A DNA stretch of 64,000 nucleotides from Flavobacterium succinicans LMG 10402 (GCF_000611675.1 NZ_JATV01000010.1:124001-188000); one strand, 5' to 3'; counted from the first letter of the stretch, positions 1 to 8,611 are shown. Notes: generated from the sequence alone by a model not told the origin. Made by a program: numbers and translations.

Positions 1-2
1 TA

Positions 3-665
3 GGCTATCCTGTTTGTCCAGAAAACCATATGGCTGGCAATTTGCAATGGAGTAAATCATTATCAGATTGGATCAAACAATTCAATAGTTGGATGAATAC
101 TCCTGGAGAAAACAGTAACAATATGAGTAGTATATTCTTCGATTATGAGTTGGTTTTTGGAGACGACAAGTTAGAGGAAGCTATTGGAAATGTAGTTTTG
201 CAAAACGCAAAAAACAATACCTTATTTTTTGACTTTCTCGGAAACCATGTTTTAAAAAATAATACTCCGCTTACTTTTTTCAAGAAATTCATTTTAGAGG
301 AAGACGCTATCAATCGTAATAAATTTGATATTAAAACACGTGCACTAATGCCGTTAATTGATGGAGCTCGATTATTTGCTTTATATTTCAATTTGAAAGG
401 AATAAACAATACCTATCTCAGATATAAGCAATTGGCCATTGTCGATCCAAATAATGAAGAGATTTATTTGAATTGTGCGGATGCTTTTATTACATTGTCT
501 AAAATTAGAACTAATGAAGGGTTAAAAAATGATGACTCTGGACAATACATACCGGTAACCGAAATGTCAAAATTGGATAAGGACAAATTAAAAATGGCTT
601 TACAGCCAATGAAAGATTTAGAAGAATTAATTAAAGGCAAATTTAAACTTACACAATTTTCATAG
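3..665 (+). CDS. DUF294/CBS nucleotidyltransferase-like protein, C-terminal part (5' end outside window)
   Basis: The reading frame is open to the left edge (GYPVCPENHMAGN precedes the first ATG at 30), so this is the C-terminal part of a longer protein, about 220 residues here. The GYPxCP...MAxN stretch, then IFFDYELVFGD and the helical tail, match the end of the DUF294 nucleotidyltransferase-like domain and the DUF294_C region. Full-length members usually carry cyclic-nucleotide-binding and CBS domains upstream and are predicted nucleotide-sensing signalling proteins; those domains lie outside the window. It ends one base before the next gene, so the two are probably co-transcribed. In many bacteria this family sits beside an epsilon-like exonuclease and acetyl-CoA synthetase, as here. 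The exact function is unknown. Confidence 0.8.
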   Translation, partial: GYPVCPENHMAGNLQWSKSLSDWIKQFNSWMNTPGENSNNMSSIFFDYELVFGDDKLEEAIGNVVLQNAKNNTLFFDFLGNHVLKNNTPLTFFKKFILEEDAINRNKFDIKTRALMPLIDGARLFALYFNLKGINNTYLRYKQLAIVDPNNEEIYLNCADAFITLSKIRTNEGLKNDDSGQYIPVTEMSKLDKDKLKMALQPMKDLEELIKGKFKLTQFS

Positions 666-666
666 T

Positions 667-1266
667 ATGCTAGATTGGCTTAAAAATATAAATAAAGATT
701 TTCCGGATTTTTGGAAAAAATATTTGGAGAAATTTGAATCAAAACCAGATAAAATCATTGTGTTTTCAACTGAAACTTCAGGAATGAACTCCAACAAAGA
801 TGTGATTTTATCTATTGGCTCCTTTCAAATCGAAGAGTCAAGTATCGCTATGGGCCAAAGCTTTGAGGCAGTTTTACTACAATACAAATATTTTCATGAT
901 AATGGACTATCCAATGAATTTATTGTGGATAGCAAAATGAAAAAATTGGTCGAAATGGATGCTATTCAGATGTTTGTGGATTTCATTGGAAATGCTATTT
1001 TAATTGGGCATCATGTTGATTTTGATGTCGAAATGATTAATGCATCTCTAGAAAAACTAGGCTGTGGACGATTGAAAAATCAGGCACTTGATGTTGATGT
1101 AATGTATCGAAAGATTAATGACATTACAGACAAACAATTTTCATTAGATGAACTCTGTAGCATTTATAAAATTCCAAAAAGTGACAGACATTCTTCATCA
1201 GAAGACGCTTTTAGAATTGCGCTTTTATTTTTAAAATTAAAAAATAAATTAGACTTGAAGTTTTAA
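667..1266 (+). CDS. DNA polymerase III epsilon-like 3'-5' exonuclease family protein, altered active site
   Basis: 199 residues with a DEDDh exonuclease fold. The Exo II segment is ILIGHHVDFD (near residue 110) and the Exo III segment is HSSSEDAF (H and D present). The Exo I motif, normally D-x-E-T-x-G, reads S34-T-E36-T-S-G, so the first metal-binding aspartate is a serine encoded by TCA. If the sequence is right, activity may be lost or changed. A helical N-terminal extension of about 28 residues precedes the domain. The gene starts one base after the DUF294 gene, implying translational coupling. Family membership is clear; catalytic activity is doubtful and the substrate is unknown. Confidence 0.8.
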   Translation: MLDWLKNINKDFPDFWKKYLEKFESKPDKIIVFSTETSGMNSNKDVILSIGSFQIEESSIAMGQSFEAVLLQYKYFHDNGLSNEFIVDSKMKKLVEMDAIQMFVDFIGNAILIGHHVDFDVEMINASLEKLGCGRLKNQALDVDVMYRKINDITDKQFSLDELCSIYKIPKSDRHSSSEDAFRIALLFLKLKNKLDLKF

Positions 1267-1500
1267 TCTTCTAACATTATTCCATTGCAAAATTGTCGAT
1301 GATGCATAATAGCAACTAACTTTTGTTCGTGAGTAATAAAATGTAATCAGTAAGAAACACTATTGTTTTTATGAATGAATTCTTGTCGTGCAATACTTTT
1401 AATTTTCAAAAACAGCTCTTTTCAGCTAACTACTTGTATAGATACGCTGCGGATTTAATTCCGTTTTTAATAATAAAATGGATTATTAATTGCTACAATA

Positions 1501-1520
1501 CCTTCAAAAGTATTTGAAGG
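1501..1520 (-). terminator. hairpin downstream of the polyketide operon
   Basis: Perfect 8-bp stem CCTTCAAA/TTTGAAGG with a 4-base loop, 25 bases past the acyl carrier protein stop. No run of T follows on either strand, so it is a weak terminator or a 3'-end-protecting hairpin. The rest of 1267-1544 shows no gene. Confidence 0.35.
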
Positions 1521-1544
1521 ATGGCAAACGATGCGTTTTGGCTA

Positions 1545-1808
1545 TCATTTTGTAGGATTTAATTTTTCTTCAATTATCTCGAGAGCCGCCTTCACATTGG
1601 TCATTCGTTCCATTGAAGTATTATCGATCACAATGTCGAATTTTTCTTCAATATCTAGAACAATATCGACTAAGTTGGAGGAATTTATATTTAGATCTCT
1701 GATAAAATCTGTTTCCTCTGACAAGGACTCTAACATTTCTGCATTTTGAACATAGGGCAAAATTATATTCTTAAGCTGTTCTATTTTATTTTCGTTGTAA
1801 GTTGACAT
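1545..1808 (-). CDS. acyl carrier protein of the polyketide operon
   Basis: 87 residues, predicted four-helix acyl carrier protein. Residues 38-49 (DLNINSSNLVDI) align with the usual DLGADSLDTVE phosphopantetheine site, placing the prosthetic group on Ser43; DSL is changed to NSS. Acidic residues follow the site, as in other carrier proteins. It is the last gene of a six-gene minus-strand operon, 15 bases after the ketosynthase. By family knowledge it would carry a growing acyl chain for the adjacent ketosynthase and dehydratase, and may hand a starter acyl group to the type III polyketide synthase; that handover is inference. Confidence 0.85.
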   Translation of the reverse strand: MSTYNENKIEQLKNIILPYVQNAEMLESLSEETDFIRDLNINSSNLVDIVLDIEEKFDIVIDNTSMERMTNVKAALEIIEEKLNPTK

Positions 1809-1823
1809 TAATGGTTTTAGTTA

Positions 1824-3101
1824 TTAGTTAGACTTCCATTTCTTGAAAATGATACAAGCATTTACATCTCCAAATCCAAAACTGGCTTTAGCAATATACT
1901 CCATTTTTTTGTTTAGTGCAACAGTTGGTATTTTTGAGGGATCAATCCATTCTGTGATTTCAGGATGTAAATCTTCACAATTGCAATTGGGGAAAATGAA
2001 ATCATCATGTAATTGTAAGACGGTAGCAACACTTTCAATACTTCCTGCTCCAGAAAGACAGTGCCCAACCATTGATTTTAAAGAATTGATATAAGGAAAA
2101 TCCTTTCCTTGTAATTGTAATGCCTTACACCAATTTTCAATTTCAAATGAGTCTTTACTTGTGGCTGTTACGTGTCCATTAATCGCATCCAGTGCTGAGG
2201 CATTAATTTCTGCATTAAGCAATGCGTCTGTAATGCATTTTTGAACAGCTACTCCATTAGGTGCCGTCATAGAGCCATTCCCTCTTTGACCACCCGAATT
2301 ACAATTCCCTCCAATTATTTCAGCATAAATTGTGGCACCTCTAGCAATAGCTGTATCCAAATCCTCAATAACCAACGCACCTGCCCCACTACTCGGAACA
2401 AAACCGGAAGCTGAAGACGAAAAAGGTCTTGAAGCCTGCGTTGGCGTTGCATTATGTTTATATGTACAAACTTTTAAAGCATCGAATCCTCCCCAAATAT
2501 AAGGCCCCGAATCACTGGTACTTCCCACCAACATCCGATTGGACAAGCCTGACTTTATTCTTTCAAATCCCATTAAAATGCTTTCGGTTCCTGTAGTACA
2601 GGCCGATGAATTTGTAGTGACTTGATTTCCTAAACCTAATTTTCCACCCAAATAAGCGCTAACACCGCTATTCATGGTTTGTGCCACGGTAGTGCTTCCT
2701 AATCGACGGGTTTGCAAGTCGTCAATTTTGTATATACTTTCCCTAAATTTTTCAATTCCTGAAGTTCCTGTTCCAAAGATAGTTCCGCTGTTCCAGTCGG
2801 GTGATGTATCGTTTTTAATACTTAAACCTGCATTTTTCCAAGCTTCCATGCCTGCAATAACACCATATAAAATACCTGTTGCTTTAAAATTTTTCAGTTC
2901 AAGTGCCGTAAAATATTCTAGAGCCAAAGCTTCAGAAATAGTTGGCTTACCTGAAACTTGACACGAAAAAGCTAATTGTTCTAATTCGGGATCAAACGCA
3001 ATACCTGAAATCCCATTTTTTATAGCATGTGCAAAAGCTGAAACCCCTACTCCATTTGGAGCAACTACGCCTAAACCAGTAATTACAACTCTTTTTTTCA
3101 T
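1824..3101 (-). CDS. beta-ketoacyl-ACP synthase (FabF-like), polyketide operon
   Basis: 425 residues, a thiolase-fold condensing enzyme. The Cys-His-His triad is complete: Cys168 in NSSACTTGTES, His310 in NGHVTATSKDS and His347 in KSMVGHCLSGAGS, with Lys342. The second motif departs from the usual AHGTxT (Gly for Ala, Val for Gly), suggesting a specialised ketosynthase rather than housekeeping FabF. It would condense malonyl-ACP with an acyl chain in the cytoplasm. It sits between the dehydratase (13-base gap) and the carrier protein, so the three look like a dedicated small type II fatty-acid or polyene module. No ketoreductase is present; the housekeeping FabG may serve. Confidence 0.9.
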   Translation of the reverse strand: MKKRVVITGLGVVAPNGVGVSAFAHAIKNGISGIAFDPELEQLAFSCQVSGKPTISEALALEYFTALELKNFKATGILYGVIAGMEAWKNAGLSIKNDTSPDWNSGTIFGTGTSGIEKFRESIYKIDDLQTRRLGSTTVAQTMNSGVSAYLGGKLGLGNQVTTNSSACTTGTESILMGFERIKSGLSNRMLVGSTSDSGPYIWGGFDALKVCTYKHNATPTQASRPFSSSASGFVPSSGAGALVIEDLDTAIARGATIYAEIIGGNCNSGGQRGNGSMTAPNGVAVQKCITDALLNAEINASALDAINGHVTATSKDSFEIENWCKALQLQGKDFPYINSLKSMVGHCLSGAGSIESVATVLQLHDDFIFPNCNCEDLHPEITEWIDPSKIPTVALNKKMEYIAKASFGFGDVNACIIFKKWKSN

Positions 3102-3114
3102 GTTATGCTATTTT

Positions 3115-3537
3115 TTATTTCATCATTCCTGCTAAAAAACCTTTGCAAACCACTTCCTTTTTTTCATTTTCCATCCAAACTTTACATTTTAGTTTTCCAA
3201 ATCTAAAATACACTTTTTCTGAATACACCGTAACTTTTTCATTTGGAAAAACAGGTTTTAAAAAATTGATTTCACTTGATGTTAAAGCAATTAGGATCCC
3301 TTCATTAAACTTATCATTTAATAAAAAAATACCCAAACAGACTAATCCAATTTGAGCCATCGTTTCGGTTAAAATAACACCTGGCGTTACAGGTCGATCT
3401 TTAAAATGACCTTGATAAAAATCCAAATTTTCATCATACCTATAAGTACCAACCACTCTATTCTCATCAATAAAAAGAAGCGAATCCACAAACAAGAAAG
3501 GCTTTGTATACGGTAAACCAGCAATAATTTTTTGCAT
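3115..3537 (-). CDS. 3-hydroxyacyl-ACP dehydratase, FabZ-like hotdog protein
   Basis: 140 residues, single hotdog domain. The FabZ signature is intact: FYQGHFKDRPVTPGVILTE, with catalytic His44 in GHF and Glu58 in TETMAQ. It would remove water from 3-hydroxyacyl-ACP to give the trans-2-enoyl product. It lies 11 bases after the type III polyketide synthase and 13 bases before the ketosynthase. In this setting it most likely works on chains held by the operon's own carrier protein. No enoyl reductase is encoded nearby, so the chain made could stay unsaturated; this is inference. Confidence 0.87.
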   Translation of the reverse strand: MQKIIAGLPYTKPFLFVDSLLFIDENRVVGTYRYDENLDFYQGHFKDRPVTPGVILTETMAQIGLVCLGIFLLNDKFNEGILIALTSSEINFLKPVFPNEKVTVYSEKVYFRFGKLKCKVWMENEKKEVVCKGFLAGMMK

Positions 3538-3548
3538 AAAGTAGGTAT

Positions 3549-4601
3549 TTAAAATTCTAAAAGAATGCGTTGAGCCGAAAAACCTGGGCCAAAACTTAAC
3601 ATTAAACCTTTAGATCCTTTTATGGGTTGCTGTTTCAGAATTTCCTCTAAAACAAACAAGACCGTTACACTAGACATGTTGCCATACAATCGTAAGATTT
3701 TTTTAGTAGCCTCAATATTTTTACCCAATCCTTCAAAAAGAGCTTCTACTGTTTGAATGATTTTTTTTCCACCGGGATGAAAAATTAAATGATCAATGGC
3801 TGAAATAGTGAGATCATTTTTCTTTAGAAAAGGATGAATGATCGCTGGAAAATGTGCTGCTATTGTTTCGGGGACTTTAGGATCTAATACCATTTGTAGC
3901 CCAGAAGGCATTAATTCAAAGCCCATCATATCAATAGCATCATAAAAATGATACATTTCTTCTCCAATAATAGTTGAACCTTCGGCCTCAGCTTCTGAAG
4001 ACAACAAAACACAGGCAGCACCATCACCAAAAATGGCAGCACTCACAATATTAGCCATGGAAAAATCGTCTAATAAAAAAGTCGCGGTTGGGCTTTCAAC
4101 AGCAATAACTGCAGCTTTTTTTCCTGGATTTGCTTTTAGAAAATTTTTGGCATAAATAATACCTGAAATTCCAGCTGCACAACCCATTTCGGTAACGGGT
4201 AAACGAACAACATCAGATCTCATTTTTAATCGATTAATCAGATACGCATCAAGTGAAGGAATCATTATTCCGGTACAACTTACAGTGATAATAAAATCAA
4301 TATCGGTTGCTAACCAGTTCACATTTTCTAGCGCTTTTAGTAATACTTTTTCACCCAATTGAATGACTTCGCGCTTGTAAATTGCATTACGCTCCGCAAA
4401 TGAAGTTTGTGTAAAAACCTCCAACGGATCCATGATAGAATAGCGTTTATCTACTTCGGCGCCTTCGAATATCTTTTTTACTTTTCGAATAAATCGATCG
4501 TCTTGACCCTCTAGCCAAGTGTCTAAAAAAGGAATAATTTCATGCGTTGCCTTTGAAAAATTGGGCAATTGTTTGGCTACTGTGCAAATCTTAACTTTCA
4601 T
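3549..4601 (-). CDS. type III polyketide synthase (chalcone/stilbene synthase family)
   Basis: 350 residues from the chosen start. The catalytic triad of the family is complete: Cys in EMGCAAG, His in IFHPGG and Asn in YGNMSS (residues 141, 275 and 308 here), and the C-terminal GFGPG-type loop appears as SFGPGFSA. Such enzymes extend an acyl starter with malonyl-CoA and cyclise it to a pyrone, resorcinol or similar ring. The ATG at 4601 forms a 4-base ATGA overlap with the upstream methyltransferase, typical of coupled genes; an ATG at 4619 would add six residues and a 22-base overlap. The starter is probably a long or unsaturated acyl chain from the adjacent ketosynthase, dehydratase and carrier protein (inference). 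Confidence 0.92.
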   Translation of the reverse strand: MKVKICTVAKQLPNFSKATHEIIPFLDTWLEGQDDRFIRKVKKIFEGAEVDKRYSIMDPLEVFTQTSFAERNAIYKREVIQLGEKVLLKALENVNWLATDIDFIITVSCTGIMIPSLDAYLINRLKMRSDVVRLPVTEMGCAAGISGIIYAKNFLKANPGKKAAVIAVESPTATFLLDDFSMANIVSAAIFGDGAACVLLSSEAEAEGSTIIGEEMYHFYDAIDMMGFELMPSGLQMVLDPKVPETIAAHFPAIIHPFLKKNDLTISAIDHLIFHPGGKKIIQTVEALFEGLGKNIEATKKILRLYGNMSSVTVLFVLEEILKQQPIKGSKGLMLSFGPGFSAQRILLEF

Positions 4602-5317
4602 AATTTTGAAATTATCCATTGATATCTAAAAGCCCATTTCAATCTCACACTAAAGTGTTTTGGATGTATTATTTTTGAGAATGCGAACAATTCTTCTTTT
4701 TTAAACCCTCGTAATATTGACGTTAAACCATCTTGTCGCGACATACGATTTAAACGAAAAACAAAACAAACAGCTTGAAACAACCTATACGCCAACGCGC
4801 TTCGATGCAAATCATTAATAACGATCCCTAAATTGGCATTAGCATATAACATTTGTAACAAAGTCACAATTTCATCATCTTGAAAATGATGCAATGTTAA
4901 GGTACATAAAAAAATATCAGCTCTTTTTTGCTTAAAGGAGGGATCAAAAATGTTTTCGCAACTATAACGAATAGTATTGAAATTTTGTGATAATTGTGTA
5001 GCATGTGCAATGGTATAAGCATTAGCATCAATACCTATCAACTCAAAATGGAGCGCATTCTTCTTTCCAAAATTTGCAATGGTACGAAGCATATCACCGT
5101 TACCACAACCCAAATCAATAATCCGAATGGTTTTTGAAGGATCACAATTTTTCAATAGCTTTTCAATACCTGATACTGTTACGGAATTGCCTCCTAATAA
5201 CTGATTTATTTTGGCAATTTTATCAAGTGCCTCTCTTAATTCGTCGCCCTCTAACGAAAAATCATCCATGATTTCCTCTGCAGAGGTACGATAAGTTGTT
5301 GGTACAAATACATTCAT
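4598..5317 (-). CDS. class I SAM-dependent methyltransferase, polyketide operon
   Basis: 239 residues. The SAM-binding motif I is IRIIDLGCGNGD at about residues 64-75, with the acidic strand-2 end LIGIDAN and a later LCTLTLHHF segment. It begins right after the stop of the flavoprotein gene (TAA then ATG) and ends in an ATGA overlap with the polyketide synthase, so all three are tightly coupled. It likely methylates a hydroxyl or ring carbon of the polyketide product; the position cannot be read from the sequence. The helical C-terminus ends in a hydrophobic, basic stretch that could touch the membrane. Confidence 0.85.
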   Translation of the reverse strand: MNVFVPTTYRTSAEEIMDDFSLEGDELREALDKIAKINQLLGGNSVTVSGIEKLLKNCDPSKTIRIIDLGCGNGDMLRTIANFGKKNALHFELIGIDANAYTIAHATQLSQNFNTIRYSCENIFDPSFKQKRADIFLCTLTLHHFQDDEIVTLLQMLYANANLGIVINDLHRSALAYRLFQAVCFVFRLNRMSRQDGLTSILRGFKKEELFAFSKIIHPKHFSVRLKWAFRYQWIISKL

Positions 5318-6436
5318 TTATGCTATAGGTTTTCCGTGAGTTTGTTTAATGATTTGTTGTAATAGAAAAGGGAAAATTTGCAAAATTTGAAGTACAATCA
5401 AAGTTAGTATTGGCTTTTCTAAAATTTTACTTAGCCATTTACCAAATTGAAGTCTTTGTTTGAAAGTTGCATTCCATCGACTTGTATATTCCTGCTCGAA
5501 GACCAATCTATTAGTAACACTGTTGCTTAAAAAATCTGTAGTGAGTTCGGAGGCAATTTTAGCACTATGAATCGCCATGGCCATTCCATTACCACAGAAA
5601 GGATGGATGAGACCTGCAGCATCTCCAATCATTAACACATGATTAGAGACAGCTTCTTTATCATCAAATGAAAATTGACTAATGGTTAATGACTTTTCAA
5701 AAACAGGAGTACAACTTTGCAATATTGTTTTCAATTTTTCATTTTTAAAAAGGACTTCTTCCTGAAATGTAGCAATGTTTTTATATTTTTTAAAAGATAT
5801 AAAATTCGTGATGTAACAGATGTTGATTACATCATTTTCGATTTTTGAAACACCACAATACCCACCTTTAAAATGGTACAATCCAACCATATTATTTTTA
5901 AAAACACCAGTGTAGTGATTTTTTACGGCCAACCAAGGTGCTTCTTTATGTATAAATTGCCGATCCATCTTGTAATCTAAATTGGCTTTTTTTCCAAAAG
6001 CACCAAGCACAACGGTAGCATGAATAGTTTTTTTTTGTGCTGTCTCTATAGTAAACACTTCATTATCAAAAGAACAATTTTCTACTTTATCTTTCAGGAT
6101 TGTACAGCCGTTTGAAAGGGCTTTTTTATACAAAAGAAAATCCAAAGTATAGCGACTAATACCAAATCCACCTAGAGGCAAGGGTTGTTTTACGCTTTTA
6201 CCTATTAATGTTGAAAACTCAAAATGATCAATTGAAGATGGATTGGCCTCTTTGAAAGGAACGTCAAGAAATTCAAGATAACTTTTGACTTCATTCGAAA
6301 CATACTCACCACAAACTTTATGCTTGGGAAAGTCGTTTTTTTCAATAATCATTACCGAAATACCGTTTCGAGATAATTGTATTCCTGCCGTTAATCCAGC
6401 TAGACCAGCACCTATTATTACTACTTCTTTTTTCAT
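5318..6436 (-). CDS. FAD-dependent oxidoreductase, geranylgeranyl reductase / UbiH-like
   Basis: 372 residues from the ATG at 6436 (a further ATG at 6457 adds seven). The dinucleotide-binding GAGLAG motif is at residues 9-14, followed by IEKNDFPKHKVCGEY, the cysteine-containing segment typical of geranylgeranyl reductase and related flavoproteins. The second FAD motif is MIGDAAGLIHPFCGNGM. First gene of the operon. It could hydroxylate the polyketide ring or reduce double bonds in an acyl or isoprenoid tail; the family includes both activities. The C-terminus has a hydrophobic segment (ILTLIVLQILQIFPFLL) suggesting membrane contact, in keeping with a lipid-like substrate. Confidence 0.85.
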   Translation of the reverse strand: MKKEVVIIGAGLAGLTAGIQLSRNGISVMIIEKNDFPKHKVCGEYVSNEVKSYLEFLDVPFKEANPSSIDHFEFSTLIGKSVKQPLPLGGFGISRYTLDFLLYKKALSNGCTILKDKVENCSFDNEVFTIETAQKKTIHATVVLGAFGKKANLDYKMDRQFIHKEAPWLAVKNHYTGVFKNNMVGLYHFKGGYCGVSKIENDVINICYITNFISFKKYKNIATFQEEVLFKNEKLKTILQSCTPVFEKSLTISQFSFDDKEAVSNHVLMIGDAAGLIHPFCGNGMAMAIHSAKIASELTTDFLSNSVTNRLVFEQEYTSRWNATFKQRLQFGKWLSKILEKPILTLIVLQILQIFPFLLQQIIKQTHGKPIA

Positions 6437-6540
6437 GATATCAGTAAATGTAATCAATTGTTTTTACATAAATACCAATAAAGAGAATCAAGCGTAAAAT
6501 AGTAAGTACTTTCAAAATAGAAGTAATTTCACTAAACAAA

Positions 6541-6574
6541 AAAAACTGCTTTTGTGTTTCAAAAAGCAGTTTTT
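6541..6574 (-). terminator. terminator after acetyl-CoA synthetase
   Basis: A 13-bp perfect stem (AAAAACTGCTTTT with its complement at 6562-6574) and an 8-base loop, 20 bases beyond the acs stop on the minus strand. It separates acs from the polyketide operon, so that operon should have its own promoter in 6437-6540; no exact TAnnTTTG box was found there. Confidence 0.8.
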
Positions 6575-6594
6575 GACAATAAAAACAAGTTTAT

Positions 6595-8502
6595 TTATAT
6601 TGTATTTATCTTAATCTCATCAATAATTTCAGGATTTAGTAATGAAGAAGTATCACCAAAATCAGAAAAATCGCCTGCCGCAATTTTGCGTAATATTCGT
6701 CGCATAATTTTACCAGATCTGGTTTTGGGCAATCCCGAAACAAACTGAATTTTATCGAGCTTAGCTATAGGCCCAATATGATCCGTAATAATTTGATTGA
6801 TCTCTTTAGTCACATTATCACGGTCTCTGTATTCACCACTTTCTTTTAAAATCACAAATCCAAGTAATGCATTTCCTTTAATTTCATGTGGAAAACCTAC
6901 AATTGCCGATTCTGCTACTGCTGGATGTTCATTTATAGCATCTTCTATAGGAGCTGTATCTAAATTATGACCTGAAACAATTACTACATCATCTACTCTA
7001 CCCGTAATTCTGTAATACCCCACTTCATCTCGTAAAGCGCCATCACCTGTAAAATATTTTCCTTGAAAGGCAGAAAAATAGGTGTTGATATAGCGTTGGT
7101 GATCTCCCCAGATGGTTCTAGCAATTCCAGGCCATGGAAATTTTATACACAAACTTCCAACCACTTGATTGCCTTGAATTTCATTTCCTTTTTCATCCAT
7201 TAATACTGGTTGAATCCCTGGCAAAGGTAATGTAGCGTAGGTAGGTTTGGTAGGTGTAACGAAAGAAATCGGGGCAATCATAATACCTCCTGTTTCTGTT
7301 TGCCACCACGTGTCAACAATTGGACAACGTTTATCACCCACATGATCATTAAACCAATGCCAAGCCTCTTCGTTGATGGGTTCACCTACGGATCCAATAA
7401 CTTTTAAAGATTTTAATGGAAAACGTTGCACATAATCTAAACTTTCTTTAGCTAAAGAACGGATCGCTGTAGGAGCAGTATAAAACTGAGTGATTTTATG
7501 TTTTTCAATGGTTTCCCAAAAACGACTAAAATCTGGATACGAAGGCGTTCCTTCAAAAATAACGGTTGTACCTCCATTTAATAAAGGACCATATAACGAA
7601 TAGGAATGTCCTGTAATCCATCCTAAATCTGCGGTACACCAAAAAATATCATTTTCATCGTGATTGAAAACATTTTTATAAGTATAAGAAGTATATACCA
7701 TATACCCTGCAGTTGTATGCACCATTCCTTTTGGTTTTCCTGTAACTCCTGACGTATAAAGTATAAACAATGGATCTTCAGCATCCATGATTTCTGCCAC
7801 ATTATTATCCGAAGCGTTATCCAAAAGCGGCTGCAACCATTGATCTCTTCCAGGTTTCATTTCAATTTGGTTTTCGGTACGTTGGGCCACCAAAACACTT
7901 TCTACCGAAGGAGAATTTTCTAATGCATCATCAATAATACTTTTTAGTTCAATGGTTTTATTTCCTCTAAAACCACCGTTGGCAGTAATCACCATTTTAC
8001 AAGTACTATCGTTGATTCTAGCCGCTACGGCAGAAGAAGAATAACCCGCAAAAATAACAGAATGAATTGCTCCAATTCTGGCACACGCTAACATTGAAAT
8101 AGCTAGTTCAGGAATCATTGGCAAATAAATACAAACTCGATCTCCTTTTGTAATCCCTTGTTCTCTAAGAACATTGGCCATTTTACAAACACTTTGATGT
8201 AACTCGTTATAAGTGATAAACTGGGAAGCTTCATCAGGATTATTAGGTTCAAAAATAATTGCATTTTTATTGCCTCTTTTGGCTAAATGCCTGTCGATTG
8301 AATTTTTTGTAATATTTACTTTAGCATCGGTAAACCATTTTACTTCTGCAGTAGCCATATTAAAATCAACAACTTTATCCCAATATTGATACCAAGTAAA
8401 ATTTTCTTCTGCAATTTTGCCCCAAAATTTTCTTGGTTCACGAACAGATTTATTGTAATGCTTGAAATATTGTTCTAAATTTTCGATTTTGAAATAACTC
8501 AT
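6595..8502 (-). CDS. acs: acetyl-CoA synthetase
   Basis: 635 residues, the usual length. It activates acetate to acetyl-CoA through acetyl-AMP in the cytoplasm. Visible ANL-superfamily motifs are YTSGVTGKPKGMVH (ATP-binding loop), WCTADLGWITGHSY, WWQTETGG, YFTGDGA, and GRVDDVVIVSGHNL. The catalytic and acetylation lysine is K598 in RSGKIMRRILR. It reads from a good promoter 24 bases upstream and ends at a strong terminator, so it is probably monocistronic. Its nearness to the DUF294 and exonuclease genes is a known genomic association, here interrupted by the polyketide operon. Confidence 0.96.
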   Translation of the reverse strand: MSYFKIENLEQYFKHYNKSVREPRKFWGKIAEENFTWYQYWDKVVDFNMATAEVKWFTDAKVNITKNSIDRHLAKRGNKNAIIFEPNNPDEASQFITYNELHQSVCKMANVLREQGITKGDRVCIYLPMIPELAISMLACARIGAIHSVIFAGYSSSAVAARINDSTCKMVITANGGFRGNKTIELKSIIDDALENSPSVESVLVAQRTENQIEMKPGRDQWLQPLLDNASDNNVAEIMDAEDPLFILYTSGVTGKPKGMVHTTAGYMVYTSYTYKNVFNHDENDIFWCTADLGWITGHSYSLYGPLLNGGTTVIFEGTPSYPDFSRFWETIEKHKITQFYTAPTAIRSLAKESLDYVQRFPLKSLKVIGSVGEPINEEAWHWFNDHVGDKRCPIVDTWWQTETGGIMIAPISFVTPTKPTYATLPLPGIQPVLMDEKGNEIQGNQVVGSLCIKFPWPGIARTIWGDHQRYINTYFSAFQGKYFTGDGALRDEVGYYRITGRVDDVVIVSGHNLDTAPIEDAINEHPAVAESAIVGFPHEIKGNALLGFVILKESGEYRDRDNVTKEINQIITDHIGPIAKLDKIQFVSGLPKTRSGKIMRRILRKIAAGDFSDFGDTSSLLNPEIIDEIKINTI

Positions 8503-8525
8503 TTTTTTTAATTTTATCTAGTATT

Positions 8526-8558
8526 CAAATATAGTAAATCCTTTTTTGAACTTTACAA
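8526..8558 (-). promoter_or_regulatory. promoter of acs
   Basis: Minus strand: -33 TTG (8556-8558), 22-base spacer, -7 box TATATTTG (8526-8533), matching the Bacteroidota consensus TAnnTTTG. Predicted start is about 18 bases before the acs ATG. Confidence 0.6.
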
Positions 8559-8611
8559 TTGAAAATATAATATTTAGCAAGGATTCGTATTTATACTGTT
8601 AAATTTCATAT

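Noticed and set aside
1545..6436. Flexirubin / aryl-polyene (darA/darB) cluster
   Set aside because: No DarA/DarB-like aromatase-ketosynthase pair, no ammonia-lyase, no acyltransferase genes or MMPL exporter; the type III synthase points to a different product.
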